From contig OY970164.1 in NCBI GenBank assembly GCA_963706555.1, forward strand, positions 744,001 to 808,000: a DNA stretch of 64,000 nucleotides, in the 5' to 3' direction. Below are positions 8,594 to 17,301 of this stretch, in pieces. A model generated the notes under the pieces. The model worked only from the letters and a program-made list of their open reading frames with translations, had not been told where the DNA came from and searched no databases. The first letter of the stretch is position 1; every line of letters begins with the position of its first letter. Origin of the DNA: Bog-473 sp963706555. Lineage in GTDB: Bacteria > Actinomycetota > Acidimicrobiia > Acidimicrobiales > RAAP-2. Position numbers and translations under genes: made by a program.

Positions 8594-11284
8594 TCACGCC
8601 CCCCGTGAGGACGAGGCTCTCCGTCGCTGTCGGCGGACGTACCCCACGGCCACCCCGAACACCACGATGCCCAACCCGCCCAGCATGAGCGTCTGGGGTG
8701 CCTCCGGAGTGGCCGCCGGTGGTAGCGCATTGAGGGTCACGGTCAGGATGTTCCGGTACAGCGCGGGGTCTGTCGTGCCCACCGTGTAGGGATTCGAGGT
8801 GTCGGTGCCCACGACGGTTCCGGCCGGCTCGATGGGCTTGGGCAGGCGATACCCCGCGAAGATCATCGTCAGCGAACCATCTGCATTCTGGATCACGCTC
8901 GGGCCGTAGGCCCGGCCCGAATAGTAGGCACCGATGCCCAGCGGGGAGTCGGTGCCGAGACCGAGGGCCTTGTCCTGAGCGACCGAGTCCTTGAAGGTGT
9001 AGTCGGTGCTGATGACCGACGTCGGGACGGACCAGTTCTCTCCGTCGCTGGACTGCGTGTAGAAGATCTGATTGAACGCGTCGCTGTCCCCGTCAGCGGG
9101 CCAGGCGCCGGACAGGAAGAGGCCGAAGCTGCCGTCGGAATTGATGATGATGGTGCCAGCCGAGCCGACCCAGCGCATTTCCGTGCCATCGACCGAACCC
9201 GGTGCGGCGTAGCTGTTCAAGTTGGCAGGGCTCGTGTTGGTCGTCGGGTTCGTGATGTCGGCGTAGTTGGAGGAGCCATTGCTGGCCCCGCTTATCACGC
9301 CGCCGTTGGCCAAGCCCGAAGAGGAGAAGGTCAACCCGTCGTTGGTCCATGCCACCCGTAACTCGGTCAGGTCCTCGTTGTTCTTGAACAGCTTGGCGGC
9401 CGACGTGGAGCCTTCTCCGATGGACCCGAGTGTCCCGGGGGGGACGAGTGCTGCACCCGGCGCGGCGACCAGGCTCGTGGCGGCGTAGGTAGCACCGGCA
9501 TCCGCTGCGGGCACCGTGCAGCTGGTCAGAGTGTCGGTGACGCCGAGGGTGAGGCCCGTGCAGGTGACGGGCACGAAGGAGTTCCCCGTCGTGTTGTCGC
9601 CTATCTCGACCGTGACCGGTTGTGAAGGGCTGATCGTCGACGGCATGTCCTGCGACTCGTAGGGCGACGGCGTGAACACCAGACTGAAGGGAGTCGAACC
9701 GAACGCCGTACTGCCCGAACTTGTCGTGGTCCCGGCCACGTAGTAGTTGAGCTCCTTCTCGGTGTACATCACATCCGTGGCGCCCGCGGGCGAACCCGGA
9801 TAGCTCGGGAGCACGCCGACGATCCCATCGGGAGACACCAGGCCTGCGGTCACCTGCGCCGTGGCCGGGATGATCGGGTCCGATGTGATCGGAGCAGCGG
9901 CCGCTGCGGCCAAAGAGGCTCCACCCGGGCCAGTAGTGCAGTTCTCCATCTTCGTGGTGGGGTTGGCGTTGGCTTGATCGCAGTACACCGCCACTCCATT
10001 GATGTACGCCCGGTCAGGCGCATTGTTGTTGTAGGTCGTGCCCGTTAAGGCATCGGTGAAGCCCTTGAGCGTTCCGCCCGCCGTGGTCACGACGTTGATC
10101 GTGCCGAGTCCGCCCGTCCCGGTACTGGAATTGGGGCCAGCGGGCACCGTGACGGCCGACGAGACGTACCCGATGACCTGTTCGATGAGGTCGCTCGGCT
10201 GCACGGTGAGACCCCCGGCGGCGATGGTGGTGCACCCGGTCATGGTGTTCGAGTTCAACGTGACGCTGCAGGTGATGACATCGGCGGCCACCGGCGTGGG
10301 ATCAAGTGTGAGGTCGACGAATCCTCCGGAGACCAGCTGCTCGGTCGAGCCGGCAGTGCCGGTCGTCGTCAAGGGGATGGCAACGCCGCCTGAGTTCGGG
10401 ACGACGATTGGGGCAGCGCCGGTGACGAAGCCGTCGGGATCGATGCCGACCTTCTCGGTACCCGGTAGTCCGGCCAACGGGTTCGCGACGGTCGGGGCCG
10501 GCGTGTGCACGAGCTCGCCGACCCCCTGCATGTCACCGGCCGGCCGCTGCAGCGTATAGAGCCGTGTGACGCCACTGACGGTGACCAGGTTGGCGTGACC
10601 CTGGCCGTCATCATTGCTATCGACGGAGGGGCAATAGCCTGGATTCTGCTCGAGCGCTTCTCCCTGGTAGGTCCAGCTCTTGCCGCCGTCGGGAGAACTG
10701 GCGGCGAGGAGTGCCTCATCCGCGTCCTTGGGCCGGTAATCGAAATAGCCGGTGAGCGACCCGTCACCGTTCTTCACGACATGGGGGAAGTACTCCGGCG
10801 CAAACGGCAGTGTCGTGCCGGCGGGTTGACGGGCCGGGCTCCCGGCAGATTCGGTGACCTGGTTGCCGGTGCCGCAATATCCATCGAGGGGCCCGGGTGT
10901 GCCGACGGTCCCGCTCGGGTACGGCGAAGCGCCATTGGTCGTCGCGCTGGTCGCACTCGGATAGACCGCGATGTTCGGCTCGGCACTGTTCCCCGATCCC
11001 GTCTGGACCCCGCCCGGCGTATAGGTAGGCAGCAAGGTCCCCGGCGCTTGGCTTGCGTAGGCCGCAGCCACCGGATCTCCTTGGGACTCATTCCATGGAG
11101 CGGAGGCCGTGCCGTTCGTGAGGGTGTCGACCACTGGCGTCCCGGGCACATAGATCGAGGGTCCCGTCGCTCCCGCCTGGCCGCCGGTAAGAACAATCGC
11201 TCCTGCGGCCAAGGTCATCGCGAGGCCCAACGCCCGGGCGTAAAGGGCTGCACCCTGCGGTACGACGCGTGCGAACAAGACCAT
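8594..11284 (-). CDS. Large secreted protein with C-terminal membrane tail
   Basis: I do not recognise the family of this roughly 896-residue protein. A signal peptide (RALGLAMTLAAGAIVLTGGQAGA) opens it. The mature region is rich in Gly, Ser, Thr and Asn, with paired cysteines and sialidase-like turns such as SSPDGGKSWTYQG and TQSSDGENWSVP, suggesting a beta-propeller or repeated beta domains. The C-terminus is TPEAPQTLMLGG, a hydrophobic helix and RRQRRR, a sorting-signal-like tail shared with 15958-16629. The start is ambiguous: aggagg abuts the ATG at 11284, so the TTG two codons downstream (11278) is better spaced. Length and composition suggest a wall or surface protein. Confidence 0.82.
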   Translation of the reverse strand: MVLFARVVPQGAALYARALGLAMTLAAGAIVLTGGQAGATGPSIYVPGTPVVDTLTNGTASAPWNESQGDPVAAAYASQAPGTLLPTYTPGGVQTGSGNSAEPNIAVYPSATSATTNGASPYPSGTVGTPGPLDGYCGTGNQVTESAGSPARQPAGTTLPFAPEYFPHVVKNGDGSLTGYFDYRPKDADEALLAASSPDGGKSWTYQGEALEQNPGYCPSVDSNDDGQGHANLVTVSGVTRLYTLQRPAGDMQGVGELVHTPAPTVANPLAGLPGTEKVGIDPDGFVTGAAPIVVPNSGGVAIPLTTTGTAGSTEQLVSGGFVDLTLDPTPVAADVITCSVTLNSNTMTGCTTIAAGGLTVQPSDLIEQVIGYVSSAVTVPAGPNSSTGTGGLGTINVVTTAGGTLKGFTDALTGTTYNNNAPDRAYINGVAVYCDQANANPTTKMENCTTGPGGASLAAAAAAPITSDPIIPATAQVTAGLVSPDGIVGVLPSYPGSPAGATDVMYTEKELNYYVAGTTTSSGSTAFGSTPFSLVFTPSPYESQDMPSTISPSQPVTVEIGDNTTGNSFVPVTCTGLTLGVTDTLTSCTVPAADAGATYAATSLVAAPGAALVPPGTLGSIGEGSTSAAKLFKNNEDLTELRVAWTNDGLTFSSSGLANGGVISGASNGSSNYADITNPTTNTSPANLNSYAAPGSVDGTEMRWVGSAGTIIINSDGSFGLFLSGAWPADGDSDAFNQIFYTQSSDGENWSVPTSVISTDYTFKDSVAQDKALGLGTDSPLGIGAYYSGRAYGPSVIQNADGSLTMIFAGYRLPKPIEPAGTVVGTDTSNPYTVGTTDPALYRNILTVTLNALPPAATPEAPQTLMLGGLGIVVFGVAVGYVRRQRRRASSSRGA

Positions 11285-11628
11285 CCTCCTCGAGGTGTGT
11301 GGCACAGCTGATCGGTGCTTCCGATGTGGTCGGCTCTGACGAGAGCGACTGCAAACGAAGGCACCATATCCAGCACGTGCGCGAACTGCTTGGGCCAACC
11401 TGAGTTTTCGCGCAACAATTGCCCGAGCATCGCGTGATGGTTTCGGTCCCGTCGCCCAACGGACACGCATGGCCGAAACGATTCACCGTCTGAGGTGAAC
11501 GGGCGGGACGCGCCGCAGCAAAAGCCGCGAGGCAGTGACCCGCGCCGACTGGGGCAGGACCACCTCACCGATGCAGCCCTCGATCGCTCCGAAGTCGGCG
11601 ATGACCTCGCCCTGATCGGGGATCGCCG
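11285..11628. other. Intergenic region, no gene recognised
   Basis: About 340 bases lie between the start of the large secreted protein and the stop of the GH16 gene, both on the minus strand. Short open frames here have no recognisable protein and unlike composition. The region presumably holds the promoter of the secreted protein, but no clear -35/-10 pair or hairpin stood out. Confidence 0.5.
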
Positions 11629-12915
11629 CTACGAGGTTGCAGAAGGTGCACCGATTGACGGGCACACCCATTGCTGCAGATACTCCAGGATCCCGATCAT
11701 CCCGGGTTCGTTGTCGGTCTGTATGGCCGATGCAAGGGGCGCAACTTCGTCCGACAGGGCCCCCGTCGACTGGGTAAGCAGCGCCTCGACCCTCCTGGCG
11801 ACATCGAACGCGGACGAGGAAGCGGTCAACTGGCTGAAGTCCAGACGATTGATTGCGGCGCACGTGAACTCACTCATGGAGCTCGGTACGGATACCGGGG
11901 CCGGGTCGCTCGTCGTCGGGTTCGTCGCCGTCGTCGGGACGGGTGCTGTCGTCGGTGTTGTTGTCGGGGCGGTGGTCGTCCTCGTGGTCGCGGTACCCGT
12001 GGGGACTGTCGTCGCGCTCGTCGTCCACACACGGACGTCGCGCACGGTCATAGTGGCACCGAGCGAGGCCGGCGACCCCAGTGAATTCTCCATGACGAGG
12101 TACATCGGGCCGGGCAGCGAAGCGTTCAGACTCCCGACGACCTGACCGTCATAGACGAAGGTGACGCCCGTCGTGGTCCACAGCACCCCATAGGTGTGAG
12201 TACCACCGGTGGCGCCGCCGACGCCTCCGGGGTTGGAGACTTGACTGGGGTTCGGCCCTGACTCGATGTGGAACTGGCTCGTGGAGAATCCTTCCATGAC
12301 GTCGATCTCGCCGGTGGCCGGCCAGTTCTGCCCCGTGAGCCAGAGCCCGGGCCAGTTCGCGATCACCCCGTTGGTCGAAGGAAGTGTGGCGGTGTACTCG
12401 ACGTAGACGGATTGGCCGGGGGTAGGCGCAATCTGGAAGCCGGTATGCCCGGGCTGTCCGTCGGACGGGTTGGAGCTCACTATGGCGCCGGTGCTGTCAG
12501 AGTTCAGCTTCAGCTCGAGCCCGTTCGCATCAACCGACACGTTGGACGAGTTCATCACCGTCCCGTTTTGCGTGTTGCCATTTCCGAACCAGTTCGGTGA
12601 CCAGACAGACGTATTCAATGACCCCCCGGCGAACTCGTCGTCGAAGACGAGATTCGTGGGTGCACTGAGATTGGACGGCGCGTCAGGAACGACCGAACCT
12701 GTCGCAGCCGTCGCGGTCACACCACCACAGACGCCAAGAACCGCAAGAGCGACGATACCGGTCACGGCGATCTCAGAGCGCGCTTTGCGCACCAGTCTCT
12801 TGACGCTGGCACGAACGCGGATCAGAACTCCGACCTTCGATGCATGAGAAAGATCCGTACTGCCGCGTCGTGAAGGACAACCGTCGCTTGGCCGTCCATC
12901 GAACTCATCCGCCAT
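11629..12915 (-). CDS. Secreted GH16 endo-beta-glucanase
   Basis: This 428-residue protein has a long basic leader, a signal or anchor helix (EIAVTGIVALAVLGVCGGVTA) and a GH16 jelly-roll. The family signature is GEIDVMEGF, with catalytic nucleophile Glu203, helper Asp205 and acid/base Glu208. The family cleaves beta-1,3- or beta-1,3/1,4-glucans such as laminarin; the exact substrate cannot be told. A Thr/Pro linker follows the catalytic domain, then a C-terminal domain of about 90 residues with two cysteines (FTCAAINRL and QWVCPS) that I do not recognise. The ATG at 12915 sits nine bases after gggag; a TTG six bases earlier is less likely. Confidence 0.88.
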   Translation of the reverse strand: MADEFDGRPSDGCPSRRGSTDLSHASKVGVLIRVRASVKRLVRKARSEIAVTGIVALAVLGVCGGVTATAATGSVVPDAPSNLSAPTNLVFDDEFAGGSLNTSVWSPNWFGNGNTQNGTVMNSSNVSVDANGLELKLNSDSTGAIVSSNPSDGQPGHTGFQIAPTPGQSVYVEYTATLPSTNGVIANWPGLWLTGQNWPATGEIDVMEGFSTSQFHIESGPNPSQVSNPGGVGGATGGTHTYGVLWTTTGVTFVYDGQVVGSLNASLPGPMYLVMENSLGSPASLGATMTVRDVRVWTTSATTVPTGTATTRTTTAPTTTPTTAPVPTTATNPTTSDPAPVSVPSSMSEFTCAAINRLDFSQLTASSSAFDVARRVEALLTQSTGALSDEVAPLASAIQTDNEPGMIGILEYLQQWVCPSIGAPSATS

Positions 12916-13473
12916 CGTCAACTGCTCCCAGCCTGTTGCAATTGGAGATCTCCGTCAGTCTTGTCGGGAGGAATGACTTCCTTGTGACTTGGAAATGAAC
13001 TCTGCGTGAAGGCAACCAATGTCACAAAACCGCCACGATCCGTTGATGTTGAGACTCCACCCAGAACATCGAAAATTGGATCTGTCGGAGAACTCTATGT
13101 GACCGAAAGGAATGCGTTCACGCGCCCACTTCGTCGAAATGACGGCGTAATCATGCGAATGCAGGTCGTGACGGCCGTCCGGTGTCTCCACACATTGTCG
13201 TGAGGACGAGGTATTCGCTCAGACCGATTGAAGGTAGTTGCTGTTTCGGTATCAGTGTGCCGCATTCACCCGCAGCAACCCGAAACCATCGCCACGAGCG
13301 AGACAAGGATCTCTCCGCCGAAACCGTGTCCCTCGTCTCGACGATCCGCAAAGGCAGAAATGGCCCGAGCGATGGACCCGAAGGAAACGGAAGCGTTCTC
13401 GTTTCCTTGCGTGAAATCGACGCGAACGGCATGCGAACAACACCGGCTGGTCCGGCCCGTTAGTGCGGAAGCC
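12916..13473. other. Long intergenic region, no gene recognised
   Basis: Roughly 560 bases separate the GH16 start from the recR stop. The base composition is noticeably less GC-rich than the neighbours near 12950-13260. Open frames on both strands are short and have Arg/Ser-rich shadow-like translations. I see no tRNA cloverleaf or strong hairpin. It probably holds the GH16 promoter. Confidence 0.5.
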
Positions 13474-14076
13474 TCACACTTCGAGTGTGCGCCGCCCCTC
13501 CAGAGCTCGACCGAGTGTGAGCTCGTCGGCGTATTCCAAATCGCCTCCGACCGGGAGGCCGCTCGCCAGGCGGGACACGACAATACCGAGTGGTGTCAGG
13601 AGCCTCGCGACGTACATGGCGGTGGCTTCGCCCTCGAGGTTGGGATTGGTGCAGACAATGACTTCTTGAATCGCACTGGTATCGATACGAGCCAGCAGCT
13701 CACGGACCTTGAGTTGCTCGGGACCGATGCCTTCCAACGGGTTGAGTGCCCCACCCAGCACGTGATAGCGACCGTGAAACTGCCCCGTACGCTCGACCGC
13801 CACGATGTCCCGGGGATCTTCGACCACGCAGAGGAGGGTGTCCGTACGCTGCGCGTCGCTGCAGATGGAGCACAGATCTCCCCCTTCGGCCACGTTGAAG
13901 CAAATACTGCAGAGGGTTGTCCGCTCCTTCACCGTGACGATCGCGTCAGAGAGTCGACGAGCGTCTTCGGCCGGGACCCGCAAGATATGGAACGCGATCC
14001 TCTGGGCTGACTTCGGGCCGATGCCGGGAAGTCGACCCAGTTCGTCGATCAGGCTTCTCAAAGGACCCGTATACAT
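13474..14076 (-). CDS. recR: Recombination mediator RecR
   Basis: RecR works with RecO (and RecF) to load RecA on SSB-coated single-stranded DNA gaps. The 200-residue protein is the usual length. It shows the helix-hairpin-helix start LGRLPGIGPKSAQRIAFHIL, a four-cysteine zinc module (CSICFNVAEGGDLCSIC), the Toprim acidic strand VVEDPRDI and CTNPNLEGEATAMYVARLL. The ATG at 14076 overlaps the TGA of the dnaX C-terminal frame as TGATG, so the two are translationally coupled. An in-frame GTG one codon earlier exists. The dnaX-recR order is widely conserved. Confidence 0.95.
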   Translation of the reverse strand: MYTGPLRSLIDELGRLPGIGPKSAQRIAFHILRVPAEDARRLSDAIVTVKERTTLCSICFNVAEGGDLCSICSDAQRTDTLLCVVEDPRDIVAVERTGQFHGRYHVLGGALNPLEGIGPEQLKVRELLARIDTSAIQEVIVCTNPNLEGEATAMYVARLLTPLGIVVSRLASGLPVGGDLEYADELTLGRALEGRRTLEV

Positions 14077-14525
14077 CACTCGACGATTTCTTCCGCACCT
14101 GGAAACGCCTGCAGCAGGCGATCAACGGCGGACGCGGGCTGCTCGTCTTCCAAGTCACCCGGGTGGTCATATTCGAATTCGTCGGCTGCGTGCACCGATC
14201 GGGTTTCCTGCTCCGCTGCGGGGGGATTCGGCGCCGGGCTGCCATGATCGCCCCCTTCAACCACAAGCACGAGCCGGATCTTCGTATCGAAGCGCGTCGT
14301 GAGCGCCGACTCCACCTCCGGGACGAGGTCCAAGCACTTGACGCGGTGAGCTTCGTTCGGGAGCGCAAATTGCACGCCGTCCTCGTCCACTGCGACGAAC
14401 CTTCCCGCGCTGTAGAGCGCCTTCGCGCGAGCCGTCAACCCGTGCAGGACGCCGTCTCCCCACGCTTGCGTGAGACTCTCCCGATCAATCGAAAGGACCG
14501 AGGAGCCTTCACGTTGATCCGACAC
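14076..14525 (-). CDS. dnaX: DNA polymerase III tau-type C-terminal segment of DnaX (second frame)
   Basis: This frame encodes the C-terminal part that normally completes DnaX: LTQAWGDGVLHGLTARAKAL, FALPNEAHRVKCLDLVPEVE and a final acidic tail ending FPGAEEIVE. It lies one base back (-1) from the frame of the ATPase part. The -1 frame is open from 14597, so the two frames overlap by about 75 bases. A GTG at 14525 could start it alone but has no good Shine-Dalgarno. It more likely joins the upstream frame, either by slippage on the C5 run (g14562-14566 on the plus strand) or because one C is missing from the sequence. Its stop overlaps the recR start. Confidence 0.8.
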   Translation of the reverse strand: MSDQREGSSVLSIDRESLTQAWGDGVLHGLTARAKALYSAGRFVAVDEDGVQFALPNEAHRVKCLDLVPEVESALTTRFDTKIRLVLVVEGGDHGSPAPNPPAAEQETRSVHAADEFEYDHPGDLEDEQPASAVDRLLQAFPGAEEIVE

Positions 14526-15850
14526 GGTTGCTGCGGCGGGAGGTGCAGGACGTTCCCGCTCGGGGGCGCGCTCACGCCGGATGCTGATGGAGCGGATTCA
14601 GACTTGCTGCGAAGCACCGCACCGACCGACGGCCGCTGCGTCACTTTGGGCTCCTCCGCCACCGTTGCCTCGGGTACATCGATACGTACCGTTGTCTTCA
14701 GCTCTTGTGCACTTTCGGGTGGACGGGGCCCATGCCCGCCGGTGGCAACGGCGCGCTCAAGAATTCCCACTCTCTCCGCGAGTCCCGCTGTGCCCTGATC
14801 GAGATCAGGTCGGACCGCGCGCACGAGCGCAATCTCGAGCACTACCTGTGCGTCGGGCGCATCACGCATATCGATCATGGCGTGCCCGAGCAACTCCATA
14901 GTCCGCACCACCCGGGGAAGTCCCATCGCATGGGCGAGGTCGGCCAACACCGAGCGCTCCGATCCGGATGCGCCACACAGATCCGGCGCGAGCGCAGCAA
15001 GAAAGACCTGGCGGAGGTCGTCCACCAGTTCGGTTGCCAGCTGCTGCGGACCCCACCCCTCGGCCAAGAGGGCACTCAAGGCAACGAGCACAGCTGAAAC
15101 TTCAGACTCGGCGATAGCCGACATCACCGATGACAGCTCTGGGCGGATGCTCTCGACGGCGCCGGACGCGACCACCTGATCGAGTGCAGAGAGTGCGTCA
15201 CGGGCAGAACCGCGCCCCCGGCGAACCACCGCCCGCAAGGAGCCGTCATCGATGTCGATCCCGACGCTGTCCCTGACGGACTCAAGCAGTGTCTGCAGCG
15301 TGTCTGCACTGAGCAACCGGAACTCCAGATGCTGGGTTCGGCTCCGAATGGTGGCCGGCACCTTCTGCGGATCGGTGGTGGCCAACACGAACACGACGTG
15401 GCTGGGTGGCTCTTCGAGCGTCTTGAGCAGGGCATTGGCCGCAGCACCCGAGAGCATGTGCACCTCGTCGACGATGTACACCTTCCAGCGCCCGGGAGTC
15501 CCCAATGCAGCATGCGACACCAGCTCACGCATGGCGTCCACTCCATTGTTCGAAGCTGCGTCCAACTCGAGCACGTCGAGCGACGTCCCCCGCGCAATCT
15601 CGGTGCAAGAGCTGCATACCCCACACGGTTCGCCATTCGAGGGGTCGAGACAGTTCAAGGCCTTGGCAAGGATTCGGGCTGACGAGGTCTTCCCGGTACC
15701 CCGTGGTCCGCTGAACAGGTACGCATGCGAGACCCGGTCGTCCCGTACGGCGCTCTGCAGCGCACGCACGACGTGGTCCTGACCCCGCACCTCATCGAAT
15801 CGACCTGGGCGGAAGCGCCGGTACAAGGAGACGAACGGAACCTCAGCCAT
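14435..15850 (-). CDS. dnaX: DNA polymerase III subunit gamma/tau, ATPase part
   Basis: This is the clamp-loader ATPase of the replicative polymerase. From the ATG at 15850 it shows LYRRFRPGRFDEVRGQDHVV, Walker A GPRGTGKT (residues 48-55), a zinc module with Cys67, Cys76, Cys79 and Cys82, Walker B VDEVHML and the sensor IRSRTQHLEF. Domain III follows to about residue 370, then a low-complexity linker. In this frame the protein ends after about 471 residues in a tail that does not look native (RINVKAPRSFRLIGR). The expected C-terminal domain continues in the -1 frame, giving about 591 residues if joined. Either product may exist: a short gamma-like form and a long tau. Confidence 0.9.
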   Translation of the reverse strand: MAEVPFVSLYRRFRPGRFDEVRGQDHVVRALQSAVRDDRVSHAYLFSGPRGTGKTSSARILAKALNCLDPSNGEPCGVCSSCTEIARGTSLDVLELDAASNNGVDAMRELVSHAALGTPGRWKVYIVDEVHMLSGAAANALLKTLEEPPSHVVFVLATTDPQKVPATIRSRTQHLEFRLLSADTLQTLLESVRDSVGIDIDDGSLRAVVRRGRGSARDALSALDQVVASGAVESIRPELSSVMSAIAESEVSAVLVALSALLAEGWGPQQLATELVDDLRQVFLAALAPDLCGASGSERSVLADLAHAMGLPRVVRTMELLGHAMIDMRDAPDAQVVLEIALVRAVRPDLDQGTAGLAERVGILERAVATGGHGPRPPESAQELKTTVRIDVPEATVAEEPKVTQRPSVGAVLRSKSESAPSASGVSAPPSGNVLHLPPQQPCRINVKAPRSFRLIGRVSRKRGETASCTG

Positions 15851-15957
15851 GGTGAGGCAGCTTAGCTGGCAGCAAAAATCGCCCATCCCGGGCATCTGGC
15901 ACCGGCTTGCTCCCGAGTGGGCTACCTCAAGAGGCGCCGGTGACGCCGTCTCCCTCG

Positions 15958-16629
15958 CTACGAAGTGGCAGCGCGGCGTCGGCGAATGCGGATGAAGAGC
16001 GCTGCACCGACGACGACAACTCCTGCGACGGGAAGGGCAATCACGGCAGGACTTTCAGGAGTGGGGGTCCCCAGGTCGTTGCCGACGTAAAACGGCTGCG
16101 AGAAGACAAAGGGGGCGGTGAAGTCCGTGACGTTCTCGCCGATATAGAGCACGCAGGCACTCGTGGCACTGCACGCCGGACTGCCATTCGTGCTTTCGAA
16201 CAATGCCGCACTCGGCAGCTGGTAGATCTCGTAGTTGGTCTCGTCGACGGTGCCACCTGTCCCCGCGATGATGCTCGGGCCGACGTTGAGGGTGAGGCCG
16301 TCACACGCAGTGCCGCCAGTCGGAAGGTCGTCGGCGAGGCCATCGGCATCAGCGCACTCGTAGACGTTCAGCTTCTGGCCGGCCGTGAAGGGCGAGCCGG
16401 ACGCGGGGACGACCACCTCGACCTTCGTCTGGTCGGTGATCGTGGGAATAGGGGAAGTCGGCAACTGTGTGCCGCCGCCACTGCCGGGTTGGAGCAACTC
16501 ACCGGTCTGCGGGGGAGTCACGGCACCAGCCTGGCTCGTCAGCGGAAGCGCCACGGCGGCGAAAGCCGCCACCGTCACCGTCGATGACACGACGAACCTC
16601 CAGGTTCGACCCTGGCACAAAACCTTCAC
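15958..16629 (-). CDS. Small secreted protein with C-terminal membrane tail (neocarzinostatin-like fold possible)
   Basis: This is a 223-residue exported protein. The signal peptide (WRFVVSSTVTVAAFAAVALPLTSQAGA) is followed by an extracytoplasmic domain with two cysteine pairs (YECADADG...GTACDGL and SPACSATSACVLYIG), the arrangement seen in neocarzinostatin-like actinobacterial Ig folds; that assignment is tentative. The C-terminus is TPESPAVIALP, a hydrophobic helix and RIRRRR, like the tail of the 8594-11284 protein. The GTG at 16629 has a strong gagaggagc upstream and opens on the signal peptide; the longer upstream open frame is not coding. Role unknown. Confidence 0.8.
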   Translation of the reverse strand: MKVLCQGRTWRFVVSSTVTVAAFAAVALPLTSQAGAVTPPQTGELLQPGSGGGTQLPTSPIPTITDQTKVEVVVPASGSPFTAGQKLNVYECADADGLADDLPTGGTACDGLTLNVGPSIIAGTGGTVDETNYEIYQLPSAALFESTNGSPACSATSACVLYIGENVTDFTAPFVFSQPFYVGNDLGTPTPESPAVIALPVAGVVVVGAALFIRIRRRRAATS

Positions 16630-16933
16630 GATTCTTCTTGCTCCTCTCAACGGAAAGCTGTTGCGCACCGCGGCTGGCGCGGAACCGGCGGCGCGTTGCA
16701 CTGGATAGCTTGTGGCGGCACCGGCTGGGAAGCAAGGAAGAGGGCGCCGTCCGCGCAAGAGTTCATTCCTCGTTGGCAGATGGTTCGCACGACTGTCACG
16801 CTGCTGGTGGACAACCCCCGTCGCACGACTCTGGCCTCGCAGGCGGCGCAAAAGCAGGCCGGCGACGAATGGGGCCTTGCCGGTCGTCGACCGTGCCCGC
16901 GCGGCGCGCCGAACGCGCAACCGCTCCTGTGCC
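16630..16933. other. Intergenic region upstream of a secreted protein
   Basis: About 300 bases lie between the secreted-protein start and the 3' end of the SRP RNA. Long but Arg/Pro-rich open frames cross it on both strands and also cross the RNA gene, so they are shadows. I see no other gene. Confidence 0.5.
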
Positions 16934-17047
16934 GAGCGCGGCGGCCAGGTTGGCTACGGCACCCGGCCATACCCGCTGAGAGCTGCTGCCTTCCGACCCT
17001 GACTCGATTCACGAGCGGCCGTTGCGCAGGACCCGGCCACCGCGCCC
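16934..17047 (-). ncRNA. ffs: Signal recognition particle RNA, small bacterial (4.5S) type
   Basis: The minus strand carries the SRP domain IV core GTCAGGGTCGGAAGGCAGCA, equivalent to GTCAGGTCCGGAAGGAAGCA of E. coli, followed by a GCGGGT...GCCGGG...GTAGCC strand like the E. coli GTGCCGGGATGTAGC. The ends pair: GCGCGGTGGCCGGGT (near 17045) with ACCTGGCCGCCGCGC (ending 16936) gives 15 consecutive pairs including G-U wobbles. The result is a single hairpin of about 112 bases without an Alu domain. It scaffolds Ffh for co-translational membrane targeting. The location between dnaX and tRNA-Ser/tadA is a common one for ffs. End positions are approximate. Confidence 0.9.
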
Positions 17048-17128
17048 AGAACAGGAGCGGCGTCACCAGCGAGGTTAGTCCCTAATGAGGGAGTCAGGTC
17101 TCGACTAGCCTGACCGGGCTGCAAGCTA

Positions 17129-17213
17129 GGAGGCGTGCGAGAGCGGCCGAATCGGCACGATTGGAAATCGTGTGTTGTGAAAGCAACCGTGGGTTCAAAT
17201 CCCACCGCCTCCG
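17129..17213 (+). tRNA. tRNA-Ser (anticodon GGA)
   Basis: A full class II cloverleaf is visible. Acceptor arms ggaggcg (17129-17135) and cgcctcc (17206-17212) pair perfectly with G as discriminator. The anticodon stem cacga/tcgtg encloses ttggaaa, giving GGA, which reads UCC and UCU. A long variable arm (tgttgtgaaagcaacc) and the T-loop gggttcaaatccc follow. CCA is not encoded. It is divergent from the SRP RNA. Confidence 0.97.
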
Positions 17214-17301
17214 CGGACGCCAACGGGCTCCCCCGGCGTCGAAAGGGAGTTCACGGTGGGCACTGCGCCCCGAGACCTTCAACTCACCGTAAAGGGCCAG
17301 G

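Noticed and set aside
13182..13463. Small frames in the 12.9-13.5 kb gap
   Set aside because: No ribosome site, no domain, and composition unlike neighbouring genes.
16647..17085. Long frames on both strands in the gap before tRNA-Ser(GGA)
   Set aside because: They cross the SRP RNA hairpin, are Arg/Pro-rich and contain no domain, so they are GC-driven shadows.
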